DNA of 64,000 nucleotides from Janthinobacterium sp. 1_2014MBL_MicDiv (GTDB lineage Bacteria > Pseudomonadota > Gammaproteobacteria > Burkholderiales > Burkholderiaceae_D). The DNA lies in the NCBI RefSeq assembly GCF_001865675.1, contig NZ_CP011319.1, positions 248,001 through 312,000 of the forward strand, in the 5' to 3' direction. The notes beneath the pieces are model-generated. The model worked only from the letters and a program-made list of their open reading frames with translations. It did not search any database and was not told where the DNA came from. The position numbers were made by a program, and so were the translations under genes. This document shows, in pieces, positions 14,820 through 23,258 of the stretch. The stretch's first letter is position 1, and each line of letters opens with the position of its first letter.

Positions 14820-16763
14820 ATGGGTAGAATTATCGGTATCGATCTGGGAACCACGAATTCCTGCGTTTCCATCATGGAAAACGGTCAACCAAAGGTAATC
14901 GAAAACGCTGAAGGCGCACGCACGACGCCGTCGATTATTGCTTATCAAGAAGATGGCGAAATTCTCGTCGGCGCGCCAGCGAAACGCCAGGCCGTGACCA
15001 ATCCGAAAAACACGCTGTACGCAGTGAAGCGTTTGATCGGTCGCAAGTTCGACGAAAAAGAAGTACAAAAAGACATCGCGCTGATGCCGTACCAAATCAT
15101 GAAAGCCGACAACGGCGATGCATGGATCGGCGTACGCGACAAAAAACTGGCGCCGCCGCAAATTTCGGCTGAAGTGCTGCGCAAGATGAAGAAAACGGCA
15201 GAAGACTACCTCGGTGAAGAAGTCACCGAAGCCGTCATCACCGTGCCTGCGTACTTCAACGACTCGCAGCGTCAGGCGACCAAGGATGCCGGCCGTATCG
15301 CCGGTCTGGACGTCAAGCGCATCATCAACGAGCCAACCGCGGCAGCGCTGGCGTTCGGCCTGGACAAGGCTGAAAAAGGCGACCGTAAAATCGCCGTGTA
15401 TGACTTGGGTGGCGGTACGTTCGACGTGTCGATCATCGAAATCGCGGATGTTGATGGCGAGAAACAATTTGAAGTGCTGTCGACCAACGGCGACACCTTC
15501 CTGGGAGGCGAAGATTTCGACCAACGCGTCATCGATTACATCATCGACGAGTTCAAGAAGATCAACGGCATCGACCTGAAAAAAGATCCGATCGCCCTGC
15601 AGCGCATCAAGGCTTCGGCCGAGCGCGCGAAGATCGAATTGTCGTCGTCGCAACAAACCGAGATCAACGAGCCGTACATCGCCATGGCGAATGGCGCACC
15701 GGTCCACTTGAACCTGAAGATGACCCGCGCCAAGCTGGAATCGCTGGTGGAAGAGCTGATCACGGCCACGATGGAGCCTTGCCGCACCGCTATCAAAGAT
15801 GCAGGCGTGAAAGTGTCCGACATCGACGACATCATCCTGGTCGGCGGTATGACCCGCATGCCGAAGGTGCAGGAAAAAGTGAAGGAATTCTTTGGCAAGG
15901 ATCCACGCAAGGACGTGAATCCGGACGAAGCCGTCGCCGTGGGCGCAGCAATTCAAGGTTCGGTCCTGTCGGGCGAACGCAAGGACTTGCTGTTGCTGGA
16001 CGTCACTCCTCTGTCCCTGGGTATCGAAACCCTGGGCGGCGTGATGACCAAGATGATCCACAAAAACACGACGATTCCGACCAAGTTCAGCCAGGTGTTC
16101 TCGACGGCCGACGACAACCAGCCTGCGGTGACCATCAAGGTCTTCCAGGGTGAGCGCGAAATCGCCGCCGGCAACAAGGGCCTGGGCGAGTTCAATCTGG
16201 AAGGCATCCCGCCAGCATCGCGTGGTACGCCACAGATCGAAGTGACCTTCGATATCGACGCCAACGGCATCTTGCATGTCGGCGCGAAAGACAAGGCCAC
16301 CGGCAAGGAAAACAAGATCACGATCAAGGCCAATTCCGGCTTGACCGAGGCTGAAATCCAGAAGATGGTGAAAGACGCCGAGTTGAACGCGGAAGAAGAC
16401 AAGAAGGTCAAAGAATTGGCCGAGTCGCGCAACCAGGCCGATGCTCTGGTACACTCGACCCGGAAATCCTTGACCGAATACGGCGACAAGCTGGAAGCGG
16501 GCGAGAAAGAGAAGATCGAAGCGGCAATCACCGACCTGGAAGCAAGCATCAAGGCCGGCGACAAGGCTGAGATCGACGCCAAGGTGGAAGCACTGTCGAG
16601 CGCATCGCAGAAAATGGGCGAAAAAATGTATGCCGACATGCAAGCTCAGCAAGCTGCCGGCGGCGCGGAAGGTGCACAGCAAGCTGCTGGCGCATCCGAT
16701 GCAGGCGCCAAGCAAGACGACGTCGTTGACGCTGACTTCAAAGAAGTCAAAGACAGCAAGTAA
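14820..16763 (+). CDS. dnaK: molecular chaperone DnaK (Hsp70)
   Basis: A 647-residue ATP-dependent chaperone. The nucleotide-binding domain (about 1-385) shows GRIIGIDLGTTNSCV, VITVPAYFNDSQRQATKDAG and AVYDLGGGTFDVSI. The interdomain linker is KDLLLLDVTPLSLGIETLGG. The substrate-binding domain and helical lid follow, ending in an Ala/Gly/Gln-rich tail and the acidic VVDADFKEVKDSK tail expected of Gram-negative DnaK. Length is near the E. coli protein (638). Neighbours are grpE and dnaJ in the standard order. Codon use (less G/C-ending than surrounding genes) fits high expression. Confidence 0.98.
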   Translation: MGRIIGIDLGTTNSCVSIMENGQPKVIENAEGARTTPSIIAYQEDGEILVGAPAKRQAVTNPKNTLYAVKRLIGRKFDEKEVQKDIALMPYQIMKADNGDAWIGVRDKKLAPPQISAEVLRKMKKTAEDYLGEEVTEAVITVPAYFNDSQRQATKDAGRIAGLDVKRIINEPTAAALAFGLDKAEKGDRKIAVYDLGGGTFDVSIIEIADVDGEKQFEVLSTNGDTFLGGEDFDQRVIDYIIDEFKKINGIDLKKDPIALQRIKASAERAKIELSSSQQTEINEPYIAMANGAPVHLNLKMTRAKLESLVEELITATMEPCRTAIKDAGVKVSDIDDIILVGGMTRMPKVQEKVKEFFGKDPRKDVNPDEAVAVGAAIQGSVLSGERKDLLLLDVTPLSLGIETLGGVMTKMIHKNTTIPTKFSQVFSTADDNQPAVTIKVFQGEREIAAGNKGLGEFNLEGIPPASRGTPQIEVTFDIDANGILHVGAKDKATGKENKITIKANSGLTEAEIQKMVKDAELNAEEDKKVKELAESRNQADALVHSTRKSLTEYGDKLEAGEKEKIEAAITDLEASIKAGDKAEIDAKVEALSSASQKMGEKMYADMQAQQAAGGAEGAQQAAGASDAGAKQDDVVDADFKEVKDSK

Positions 16764-16839
16764 TTGTCTTGCGCTCCCATAAGCTGGGGGCAGCCGGGCT
16801 GAACGCTACATCGCGGGATTAGCCGCGAAGACCGGCCGA

Positions 16840-16879
16840 GCCGAGTCGTTGCCCAGTGCAGCACTCGACTCGGCTTTTT
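16840..16879 (+). terminator. terminator-like hairpin between dnaK and dnaJ
   Basis: The stem GCCGAGTCG (16840-16848) pairs with CGACTCGGC (16866-16874) and is followed by five T residues. It lies 77 bases after dnaK and 46 bases before dnaJ. It probably lets only part of the dnaK transcripts continue, giving less DnaJ than DnaK. Confidence 0.75.
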
Positions 16880-16924
16880 CGTGTAATTTTTACATCAGTA
16901 GATAGACTGCAAGGTGCCGACAAC

Positions 16925-18058
16925 ATGGCAAAGCGTGATTTTTACGAGACACTCGGTGTCGCAAAAAATGCTTCGGAAGAAGAGATCAAAAAGTCTTACC
17001 GTAAACTGGCGATGAAATACCATCCGGACCGCAATCCGGATAGCAAGGAATCGGAAGAAAAGTTTAAGGAAGTCAAAGAAGCCTACGAGATGCTGACCAA
17101 TCCGGAAAAGCGCGATGCGTATGACCGTTACGGTCACGCTGGCGTGGACCCGAACATGGGCGGCGGTGGCGGCTTCGGCGGCGGTGCTGGCGGCTTTGCC
17201 GACAGCTTCGGCGATATCTTCGGCGACATCTTTGGCGGTGGCGGTGGACGCAGCCGCAATGCGGGTCCACAAGTGTACCGTGGCGCCGATTTGCGCTATA
17301 ACCTGGAAATTACACTGGAGCAAGCTGCTCACGGCTTCGACACGACCATTCGCGTGCCGAGCTGGGACAAGTGCGACACTTGCCACGGCAGCGGCGCCAA
17401 GCCAGGCACGTCGCCGACCACCTGCGGTACCTGCGGTGGCCACGGCCAGGTGCGCATGCAGCAAGGTTTCTTCAGCATCCAGCAAACCTGCCCGAAATGC
17501 CATGGCAGCGGCAAGGTCATCACCGACCCCTGCACGCCATGCGGCGGCGCGGGCCGTATCAAGCGCAACAAGACCCTGGAAGTCAAAATTCCAGTCGGTA
17601 TCGACAACGGCATGCGTATCCGTTCGTCCGGCAACGGCGAACCGGGCACGAATGGCGGTCCGTCGGGCGACCTGTATGTGGAAATCCACATCAAGCCGCA
17701 CGCCGTGTTCCAGCGCGAAGGCGACGATCTGCATTGCGAAATGCCGATTTCCTTCACCAAGGCGGCCCTGGGCGGTGAAATCGAAGTGCCGACCCTGAAC
17801 GGCAAAGTGTCGTTCACGATCCCGGAAGGCACCCAGTCGGGCAAGACTTTCCGCCTGAAAGGCAAGGGCATCAAGGGCGTGCGCTCCGGTTACGCGGGCG
17901 ACCTGTTCTGCCACGTGGCCATCGAAACGCCGGTGAAACTGACGGAAAAACAGAAAGACCTGTTGCGCGACTTTGAAAAATCGACGACCGAGGGCGGCGC
18001 CAAGCACAGCCCTCAAAGCAAGACCTGGAAAGACAAGGTCAAGGATTTTTTTGAGTAA
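16925..18058 (+). CDS. dnaJ: chaperone protein DnaJ
   Basis: A 377-residue Hsp40 cochaperone that delivers clients to DnaK and stimulates its ATPase. The J domain holds the HPD tripeptide at residues 33-35. A Gly/Phe-rich segment follows (GGGGGFGGGAGGFADSFGDI). The zinc-binding domain has four CxxCxGxG repeats: CDTCHGSG, CGTCGGHG, CPKCHGSG, CTPCGGAG. The C-terminal peptide-binding domain completes a type I DnaJ. I chose the ATG at 16925, which gives the family start MAKRDFYETLG; an in-frame ATG 69 bases earlier lies in the hairpin region. A terminator follows. Confidence 0.97.
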   Translation: MAKRDFYETLGVAKNASEEEIKKSYRKLAMKYHPDRNPDSKESEEKFKEVKEAYEMLTNPEKRDAYDRYGHAGVDPNMGGGGGFGGGAGGFADSFGDIFGDIFGGGGGRSRNAGPQVYRGADLRYNLEITLEQAAHGFDTTIRVPSWDKCDTCHGSGAKPGTSPTTCGTCGGHGQVRMQQGFFSIQQTCPKCHGSGKVITDPCTPCGGAGRIKRNKTLEVKIPVGIDNGMRIRSSGNGEPGTNGGPSGDLYVEIHIKPHAVFQREGDDLHCEMPISFTKAALGGEIEVPTLNGKVSFTIPEGTQSGKTFRLKGKGIKGVRSGYAGDLFCHVAIETPVKLTEKQKDLLRDFEKSTTEGGAKHSPQSKTWKDKVKDFFE

Positions 18059-18075
18059 GCACACGTAACACCATG

Positions 18076-18108
18076 CGCCGGGATGCTCACACATCCCGGC
18101 GTTTTTTT
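18076..18108 (+). terminator. Rho-independent terminator after dnaJ
   Basis: CGCCGGGATG (18076-18085) pairs perfectly with CATCCCGGCG (18092-18101) across a six-base loop and is followed by seven T residues. It closes the heat-shock gene group. Confidence 0.92.
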
Positions 18109-18196
18109 ACCCAGGTTGACGCAGCATCTGCGCGCATCGCACGCCAACGCAGGCGATCGGCGCGCTGCTCAACCGAACTTACAGAATGGGAGCGAT

Positions 18197-18868
18197 ATGA
18201 CCGAACAGAAAAGCGGCCTGGCCCTGGCGGAACTGCTGCAGCGTAACCGCCGCTGGGCCGACTCGATGGTGGCGAAAGATCCGAACTTCTTCAAGAACCT
18301 GGAAGCGCAGACCTCGCCCGAATACCTGTGGATCGGCTGTTCCGACAGCCGCGTTCCCGCCAACGAACTGCTGGGCATGGCGCCTGGCGACGTGTTTGTG
18401 CACCGTAATATTGCCAATGTGGTCGTGCATTCCGACCTCAATTGCCTGTCCGTCCTGCAATTTGCCGTGGACGTGCTGAAAGTCAAACATATCATCATCG
18501 TCGGCCACTACGGCTGCAAGGGCGTGCATGCGGCCATGACGGGCACGCGCATCGGCCTCGTCGACAACTGGCTGCGCCACGTGCAGGACGTGGGCCAGAA
18601 GCACGAGCGCTACCTGGGCGACGTGCTGACCAGCCGCCAGCGCGGCGACCGCCTGTGCGAACTGAACGTGGTCGAACAAGTGCTGAACGTGTGCCAGACC
18701 ACCATCGTGCAAGATGCGTGGGAACGGGGCCAGGAACTCAGCGTCCATGGCTGGGTCTATGGTTTGAAAGACGGCTTGCTGAACGACCTGGAAGTGACGG
18801 TCACGGCCGGTCACGAGCTGGCGCCGCGCATGGCGGCCCGCCTGGCCCGCTACGAAGCAATAGCGTAA
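18197..18868 (+). CDS. can: beta-class carbonic anhydrase
   Basis: A 223-residue zinc enzyme interconverting CO2 and bicarbonate. Zinc ligands of the beta class are visible: Cys48 and the Asp50/Arg52 dyad in WIGCSDSRVPANELLG, then His104 and Cys107 in IIIVGHYGCKGV. The C-terminal HELAPRMAARLAR tail is usual. I chose the ATG at 18197 (AGCGATATG context with GGGAGC upstream), because earlier codons would run into the dnaJ terminator. It stands alone, with the next gene convergent. Confidence 0.95.
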   Translation: MTEQKSGLALAELLQRNRRWADSMVAKDPNFFKNLEAQTSPEYLWIGCSDSRVPANELLGMAPGDVFVHRNIANVVVHSDLNCLSVLQFAVDVLKVKHIIIVGHYGCKGVHAAMTGTRIGLVDNWLRHVQDVGQKHERYLGDVLTSRQRGDRLCELNVVEQVLNVCQTTIVQDAWERGQELSVHGWVYGLKDGLLNDLEVTVTAGHELAPRMAARLARYEAIA

Positions 18869-18886
18869 GCGATGCCGGCGCCGTGC

Positions 18887-19372
18887 CTACGGCGCCGCAT
18901 GCTCCAGGCGGACGAGATACTCGGCCGCCTCGCGCACGCCCTCCTGCGCGGCCTGGCGCAGCCAGGTTCGGGCCTGGGGAATATCCTGCGGCGTGCCGCG
19001 GCCTTCGGCCAGCGCCACGCCGTAGTGATAGCGGGCCAGCCGCGCATAGGCGGCGTCATCGTTCGTGTGGGCGCCGCGCCGCATCAGCGCCGTCGCCTGC
19101 GCCTCATCCTTCATCACGCCGACGCCCGTTTCATACAGCTGGGCCAGCCAAATCATCGAGTACACATCGTTCCAGCGCCGGATGCAATCTTCAAAGATGG
19201 CGACGGCCGCCGCATGGTCGCCCGTCTTGTCCGCCGCATAGCCGTACAGACACTTGATGCGCTTGTCGCTGTGCACATAGGCTTTGTAGCTGAGGTCGCT
19301 TTCGCCCTGGCTGTCCTGCGCGTGGACGGGAATGGCGAACAGCAGGGCGAGCAGCAGGAGAACGATGGGCAT
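18887..19372 (-). CDS. secreted Sel1/TPR-like repeat protein
   Basis: A 161-residue exported protein. The signal peptide is MPIVLLLLALLFAIPVHAQ, with likely cleavage after the Ala in HAQ. Behind it are helical repeats of Sel1/TPR character: 'AAAVAIFEDCIRRWNDVYSM', IWLAQLYETGVGVMKDEAQA, ARLARYHYGVALAEGRGTPQ, DIPQARTWLRQAAQEGVREA. Such repeats mediate protein contacts, often in the periplasm; the partner is unknown. The start at 19372 has AGGA seven bases upstream; an in-frame ATG 11 codons earlier would spoil the signal peptide. It converges on carbonic anhydrase and is divergent from the dioxygenase operon. Confidence 0.78.
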   Translation of the reverse strand: MPIVLLLLALLFAIPVHAQDSQGESDLSYKAYVHSDKRIKCLYGYAADKTGDHAAAVAIFEDCIRRWNDVYSMIWLAQLYETGVGVMKDEAQATALMRRGAHTNDDAAYARLARYHYGVALAEGRGTPQDIPQARTWLRQAAQEGVREAAEYLVRLEHAAP

Positions 19373-19596
19373 GGCGGTCCTGTCGGCAGAGGGGAAATTG
19401 GTCAATAAGCAAGTTGCGTGCTAGCACCATTCAAGGGCGCAACCGCTCGTGGCGGCGCCGCCCCTGTGCCATGGCGTGACAGGCGCTGTTGCAACATGGC
19501 GCAACGGGCCGCGCATATCCATATAGTAAATGCTTCGTTTGCAAGGCGCGCCGGCCGGCATACAGTGGACTTCCCTTGTTCACTGATGAAGCCATC

Positions 19597-20481
19597 ATGT
19601 CGGCCGTCCTCAAATCGTCGCTACCCGCCAGCCCGTTCCGTATCGAGACTTTCGATGCGCCGCTCGGCGCGCAGGTGCTGGGGCTGGACCTGGCGCAGCC
19701 GCTGTCGCTGGGCGACTTCCAGCGCCTGCACCACGCCCACCTCGACCATCACGTGCTGGTGTTCCGCGAGCAGCACATCACGCCGCAGCAGCAGGTCGAT
19801 TTCAGCCGCCGCTTCGGCCCCCTGCAAATCCACGTCCTGCGCCAGTTCCAGCTGCCATCGCAGCCGGAAGTGCTGATCATTTCGAACATCGTCGAGGACG
19901 GCCAGCCCATCGGCCTGGGCGATGCGGGACACTTTTGGCATTCCGATCTGTCGTACAAGGAAGTGCCCAGCCTTGGTTCCATGTTGCACGCGCAGGAATT
20001 GCCGGACGAGGGCGGCGACACCGTGTTTGCCAACATGCACCTGGCCTGGGAAAGCCTGCCGGCCGCGCTGCGCCACGCCGTGCGCGGCGCCCGTGCCGAG
20101 CACAGTTACCTGAGCCAGTACGAGGAATTGCGCCGTCGTAATCCCTGGCGCCCCGCGTTGACGCAGGCGCAGGTCGATGAAGTCAAGCCCGTCACCCATC
20201 CCGTCGTGCGCGTGCATCCGGAAACGGGACGGCGCGCCCTGTTCGTCAGCGAGCATTTCACCACGCGCATCGTCGGCCTGCCCGACGATGAAAGCCGCGC
20301 CCTGCTCGATGAACTGTTCGCGCACAGCGTGCGCCCGGAGCACCTGTATGTGCACCGCTGGCAGCCGCACGACCTCGTGTTCTGGGACAACCGTTCCCTG
20401 ATGCACCTGGCCACCGGTTGTCCGCCCGGACAGCGCCGCAAACTCTACCGCACCACCATCGAAGGCGATGCGCCGTACTGA
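19597..20481 (+). CDS. TauD/TfdA family 2-oxoglutarate-dependent dioxygenase
   Basis: A 294-residue non-heme iron oxygenase of the TauD/TfdA family, which couples decarboxylation of 2-oxoglutarate to oxidation of a substrate such as taurine or other sulfonates. The iron-binding triad is visible: His115 and Asp117 in GHFWHSDLSYKE, and distal His270 in FWDNRSLMHLATG. Arg281 or Arg285 probably binds the 2-oxoglutarate carboxylate. The ABC transporter for a small anion begins 33 bases downstream, so the enzyme probably acts on the imported compound. Substrate could be taurine, another sulfonate or a carboxylate; the sequence does not decide. Confidence 0.9.
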   Translation: MSAVLKSSLPASPFRIETFDAPLGAQVLGLDLAQPLSLGDFQRLHHAHLDHHVLVFREQHITPQQQVDFSRRFGPLQIHVLRQFQLPSQPEVLIISNIVEDGQPIGLGDAGHFWHSDLSYKEVPSLGSMLHAQELPDEGGDTVFANMHLAWESLPAALRHAVRGARAEHSYLSQYEELRRRNPWRPALTQAQVDEVKPVTHPVVRVHPETGRRALFVSEHFTTRIVGLPDDESRALLDELFAHSVRPEHLYVHRWQPHDLVFWDNRSLMHLATGCPPGQRRKLYRTTIEGDAPY

Positions 20482-20513
20482 CTTTGACTGTTGACCTGAC
20501 CCAAGGAGTGTCC

Positions 20514-21542
20514 ATGCTGCCGTTCTTTTCCCTCGCCCGCCACCGCCGTGTTATCGCCGCCATTGCCCTGCTGGGCGCCGCATGCCTGGCGATGCCCATG
20601 GCCCGGGCCGAAGGACAGATCCGCATCGCGGGCCAGCATGGCATCACCTTCTTGCTGCTCAACATTGCGCAGGAACACAAGCTGATTGAAAAGCATGGCA
20701 AGCAGCAGGGCGTGGACGTTAAAGTCGAGTGGATCACCCTGTCCGGCGGTCCCGCCATCAACGACGCTTTGTTGTCCGGCAATATCGATATCGCGGGGGC
20801 CGGGCTGGGTCCGCTGTTGACGATCTGGGACCGCACGAAAGGCCGGCAGAATGTGCGCGGCGTGGCGTCCTTGGGCAATTTTCCTTACTATTTGATCAGC
20901 ATCAATCCCAAGGTGAAAACCCTGGCGGACTTGACGGACAAGGACCGCATCGCCTTGCCGGCCGTCTCCGTTTCCGTGCAGGCGCGGATATTGCAGATGG
21001 CGGTGGCGAAGCAGTGGGGCGACAAGGAATTCGCCCGCCTCGATAAAATCACGCAAACCTTGCCGCACCCGGATGCGGCGGCGGCCATCATCGCCGGCGG
21101 CACGGAGCTCAGCGGTCACTTCGGCAATTCACCTTTCCAGGAGCAGGAACTGGCGCAGAACCCGAACGCCCGCATCGTCCTGAACTCGTATGACGTGCAG
21201 GGCGGACCCAGTTCGTCGACCTTGCTGTATGCGACGGAAAAGTACCGCAAGGATAATCCCAAGACTTACCGCGCCTTCATCGCGGCGCTGGCGGAAGCGG
21301 CGCAGTATGCGAGCAGCAACCCGCAGGGCGCGGCCGACATCTATATCAAGGTCAACAAGAGCAAGGTGGACCGCAATCTGTTGCTGAAAATCTTTGCCAA
21401 TCCGCAAGTGCAATTCAAGATCGCGCCGCAGAATACCTATGGCCTGGCGCAATTCCTGCACCGCGTCAACGCCATCCGCAACTTGCCCGACACCTGGCGC
21501 GATTATTTCTTCGACGATCCAGCCATCGCGCAAGGAGGCTGA
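20514..21542 (+). CDS. ABC transporter periplasmic binding protein, nitrate/sulfonate type
   Basis: A 342-residue periplasmic binding protein of the SsuA/TauA/NMT1 type. The signal peptide spans about residues 1-32 (MLPFFSLARHRRVIAAIALL followed by MPMARA). The mature protein has INDALLSGNIDIAGAGLGPL, the stretch that forms the ligand cleft in SsuA-like proteins, and RNLPDTWRDYFFDDPA at the end. AAGGAG precedes the ATG. It is the second gene of a four-gene operon with the dioxygenase, ATPase and permease. Ligand probably a sulfonate or related organic anion. Confidence 0.88.
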   Translation: MLPFFSLARHRRVIAAIALLGAACLAMPMARAEGQIRIAGQHGITFLLLNIAQEHKLIEKHGKQQGVDVKVEWITLSGGPAINDALLSGNIDIAGAGLGPLLTIWDRTKGRQNVRGVASLGNFPYYLISINPKVKTLADLTDKDRIALPAVSVSVQARILQMAVAKQWGDKEFARLDKITQTLPHPDAAAAIIAGGTELSGHFGNSPFQEQELAQNPNARIVLNSYDVQGGPSSSTLLYATEKYRKDNPKTYRAFIAALAEAAQYASSNPQGAADIYIKVNKSKVDRNLLLKIFANPQVQFKIAPQNTYGLAQFLHRVNAIRNLPDTWRDYFFDDPAIAQGG

Positions 21543-21543
21543 C

Positions 21544-22389
21544 ATGAACGCGCCCGCTTTCCACCTCGTGCGCCCGCCTGTGGCGGTGCTGCCCTTGCTC
21601 AGCGTCCAGCATGTCAGCCTGGAATACCAGACGGAACGGCGCAGCGTGCGCGCCACGCATGACGTCAGTTTCGACGTGTTTCGCGGCGACCGCTTCGTAT
21701 TGCTGGGGCCGTCCGGCTGCGGCAAGTCGTCGCTGCTGAAGGCCGTGGCTGGCTTCATCGCGCCGCGCGCGGGCAGCATCGCCATGCACGGTCAAGCGAT
21801 TCACAAACCGGGGCCGGACCGTGTCGTCGTGTTCCAGGAATTCGACCAGTTGCCGCCGTGGAAAACAGTGCTGGAAAACGTGATGTTTCCCTTGCTGGCC
21901 AGCAAGCGGCTGGACAAGGCGGCGGCCCGCGAGCGCGCCCATCACTGGATCGCCAAGGTGGGGCTGGCCGGCTTCGAGGACGCCCACCCGCACACCTTGT
22001 CGGGCGGCATGAAGCAGCGCGTGGCCATCGCGCGGGCGCTGGCCATGCAGCCGGAAGTGCTGCTGATGGACGAACCGTTTGCCGCCCTCGACGCCTTGAC
22101 GCGGCGCAAGATGCAGGAAGAGTTGAGCCGATTGTGGGAAGAGCTGCGCTTCACGCTCGTGTTCGTCACGCACTCGATCGAGGAAGCGCTGGTGGTGGGC
22201 AACCGCATCCTGTTGCTGTCGCCCCATCCGGGCAGGGTGCGCGCCGAACTGAACAGTCATCAATTCGGCTTGCACAGCGCCGGCAGCGCGGAATTCCAGG
22301 CCGCCAGCCGCCGCATCCACGGCCTGCTGTTCGACGAGGAAACTGCTGCCGCTGCGCCAAGCGGGACCGCGCACAGGGAGGCCGTATGA
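21544..22389 (+). CDS. ABC transporter ATP-binding protein, SsuB/TauB type
   Basis: A 281-residue ATPase that powers the import system. Walker A GPSGCGKS is at residues 55-62, the signature LSGGMKQ at 152-158, and Walker B LLMDEP at 173-178, followed by the switch His in FVTHSIEEALV. The Q-loop segment FQEFDQLPPWKTVLENV is of the TauB/SsuB kind. It begins one base after the binding-protein stop, and its own stop overlaps the permease ATG by four bases, so translation is coupled. Confidence 0.93.
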   Translation: MNAPAFHLVRPPVAVLPLLSVQHVSLEYQTERRSVRATHDVSFDVFRGDRFVLLGPSGCGKSSLLKAVAGFIAPRAGSIAMHGQAIHKPGPDRVVVFQEFDQLPPWKTVLENVMFPLLASKRLDKAAARERAHHWIAKVGLAGFEDAHPHTLSGGMKQRVAIARALAMQPEVLLMDEPFAALDALTRRKMQEELSRLWEELRFTLVFVTHSIEEALVVGNRILLLSPHPGRVRAELNSHQFGLHSAGSAEFQAASRRIHGLLFDEETAAAAPSGTAHREAV

Positions 22390-23258
22390 GCGCGCTGCTG
22401 GAACCGCCGATCCGCCAGGAGTTCGTGTATGCGGCGCCGCCGCCGGCCGGCGTGGCCGTCGAGCGGCCGTTGTCGCGCTGGCAGCGCCTGAGCCAGCAGG
22501 CGCTGTGGCGCAAGGTCTTGATTCTGCTCAGCCTGGCCCTGCTGTGGGAGGGCGCGGCGCGCTGGACGCACAACGATTTACTCTTGCCCGGCTTTCTGCA
22601 GACGGCGCAGGCGTTTATCGGCGGTATCGCCAGTGGGGAATTGCTCACGCGCACGGCCGCCTCGCTCGTCGTCTTGCTGCAGGGCTATGCCGTGGGCGTG
22701 CTGGTGGCCTTCGTGCTGACTTTGCTGGCCGTCTCCAGCCGCATCGGGCGCGACGTGCTGGAAACCCTGACGGCCATGCTCAATCCCTTGCCGGCCATCG
22801 CCCTGCTGCCATTGGCCCTGCTGTGGTTTGGCCTGGGTCGCGCCAGTTTGATCTTCGTCATTGTCCACTCCGTGATGTGGCCGCTGGCCTTGAATACGTA
22901 TGCGGGTTTCCAGGGCGTGCCCGAGACCTTGCGCATGGCGGGCCGCAATTACGGGCTGAGCGGCCTGCGCCTGGTGTTGCATATCCTCGTGCCGGGCGCC
23001 CTGCCATCGATCGTCTCGGGCTTGAAGATAGGCTGGGCGTTTGCCTGGCGCACCCTGATCGCGGCCGAACTGGTGTTCGGCACCACGTCGGGGCAGGGCG
23101 GCCTGGGCTGGTACATTTTCCAGAACCGCAACGAGCTGTACACGGACAAGGTCTTCGCGGGCCTGGCGGCCGTCATCGTTATCGGCTTGCTGGTAGAAAA
23201 CATCGGCTTTCGCAGCCTGGAGCGCGTGACTCTGAAGCGCTGGGGCATGCAGCGATAG
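22386..23258 (+). CDS. ABC transporter permease, SsuC/TauC type
   Basis: A 290-residue inner membrane permease with about six hydrophobic segments. The coupling (EAA) loop is VPETLRMAGRNYGLSGLRLV, followed by HILVPGALPSIVSGLKIGWA, typical of nitrate/sulfonate/taurine permeases. Its ATG overlaps the ATPase stop in ATGA form. It is the last gene of the dioxygenase-transporter operon, and its stop abuts the end of the convergent ArgP-like gene without a visible terminator. Confidence 0.93.
   Translation: MSALLEPPIRQEFVYAAPPPAGVAVERPLSRWQRLSQQALWRKVLILLSLALLWEGAARWTHNDLLLPGFLQTAQAFIGGIASGELLTRTAASLVVLLQGYAVGVLVAFVLTLLAVSSRIGRDVLETLTAMLNPLPAIALLPLALLWFGLGRASLIFVIVHSVMWPLALNTYAGFQGVPETLRMAGRNYGLSGLRLVLHILVPGALPSIVSGLKIGWAFAWRTLIAAELVFGTTSGQGGLGWYIFQNRNELYTDKVFAGLAAVIVIGLLVENIGFRSLERVTLKRWGMQR

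Noticed and set aside
14796..16715. 639-codon open frame on the minus strand over dnaK
   Set aside because: Antisense shadow of a highly conserved gene. No ribosome binding site, and the composition (His, Gln, Arg, Val, Asp-rich) is what reverse-complement GC-rich codons give.
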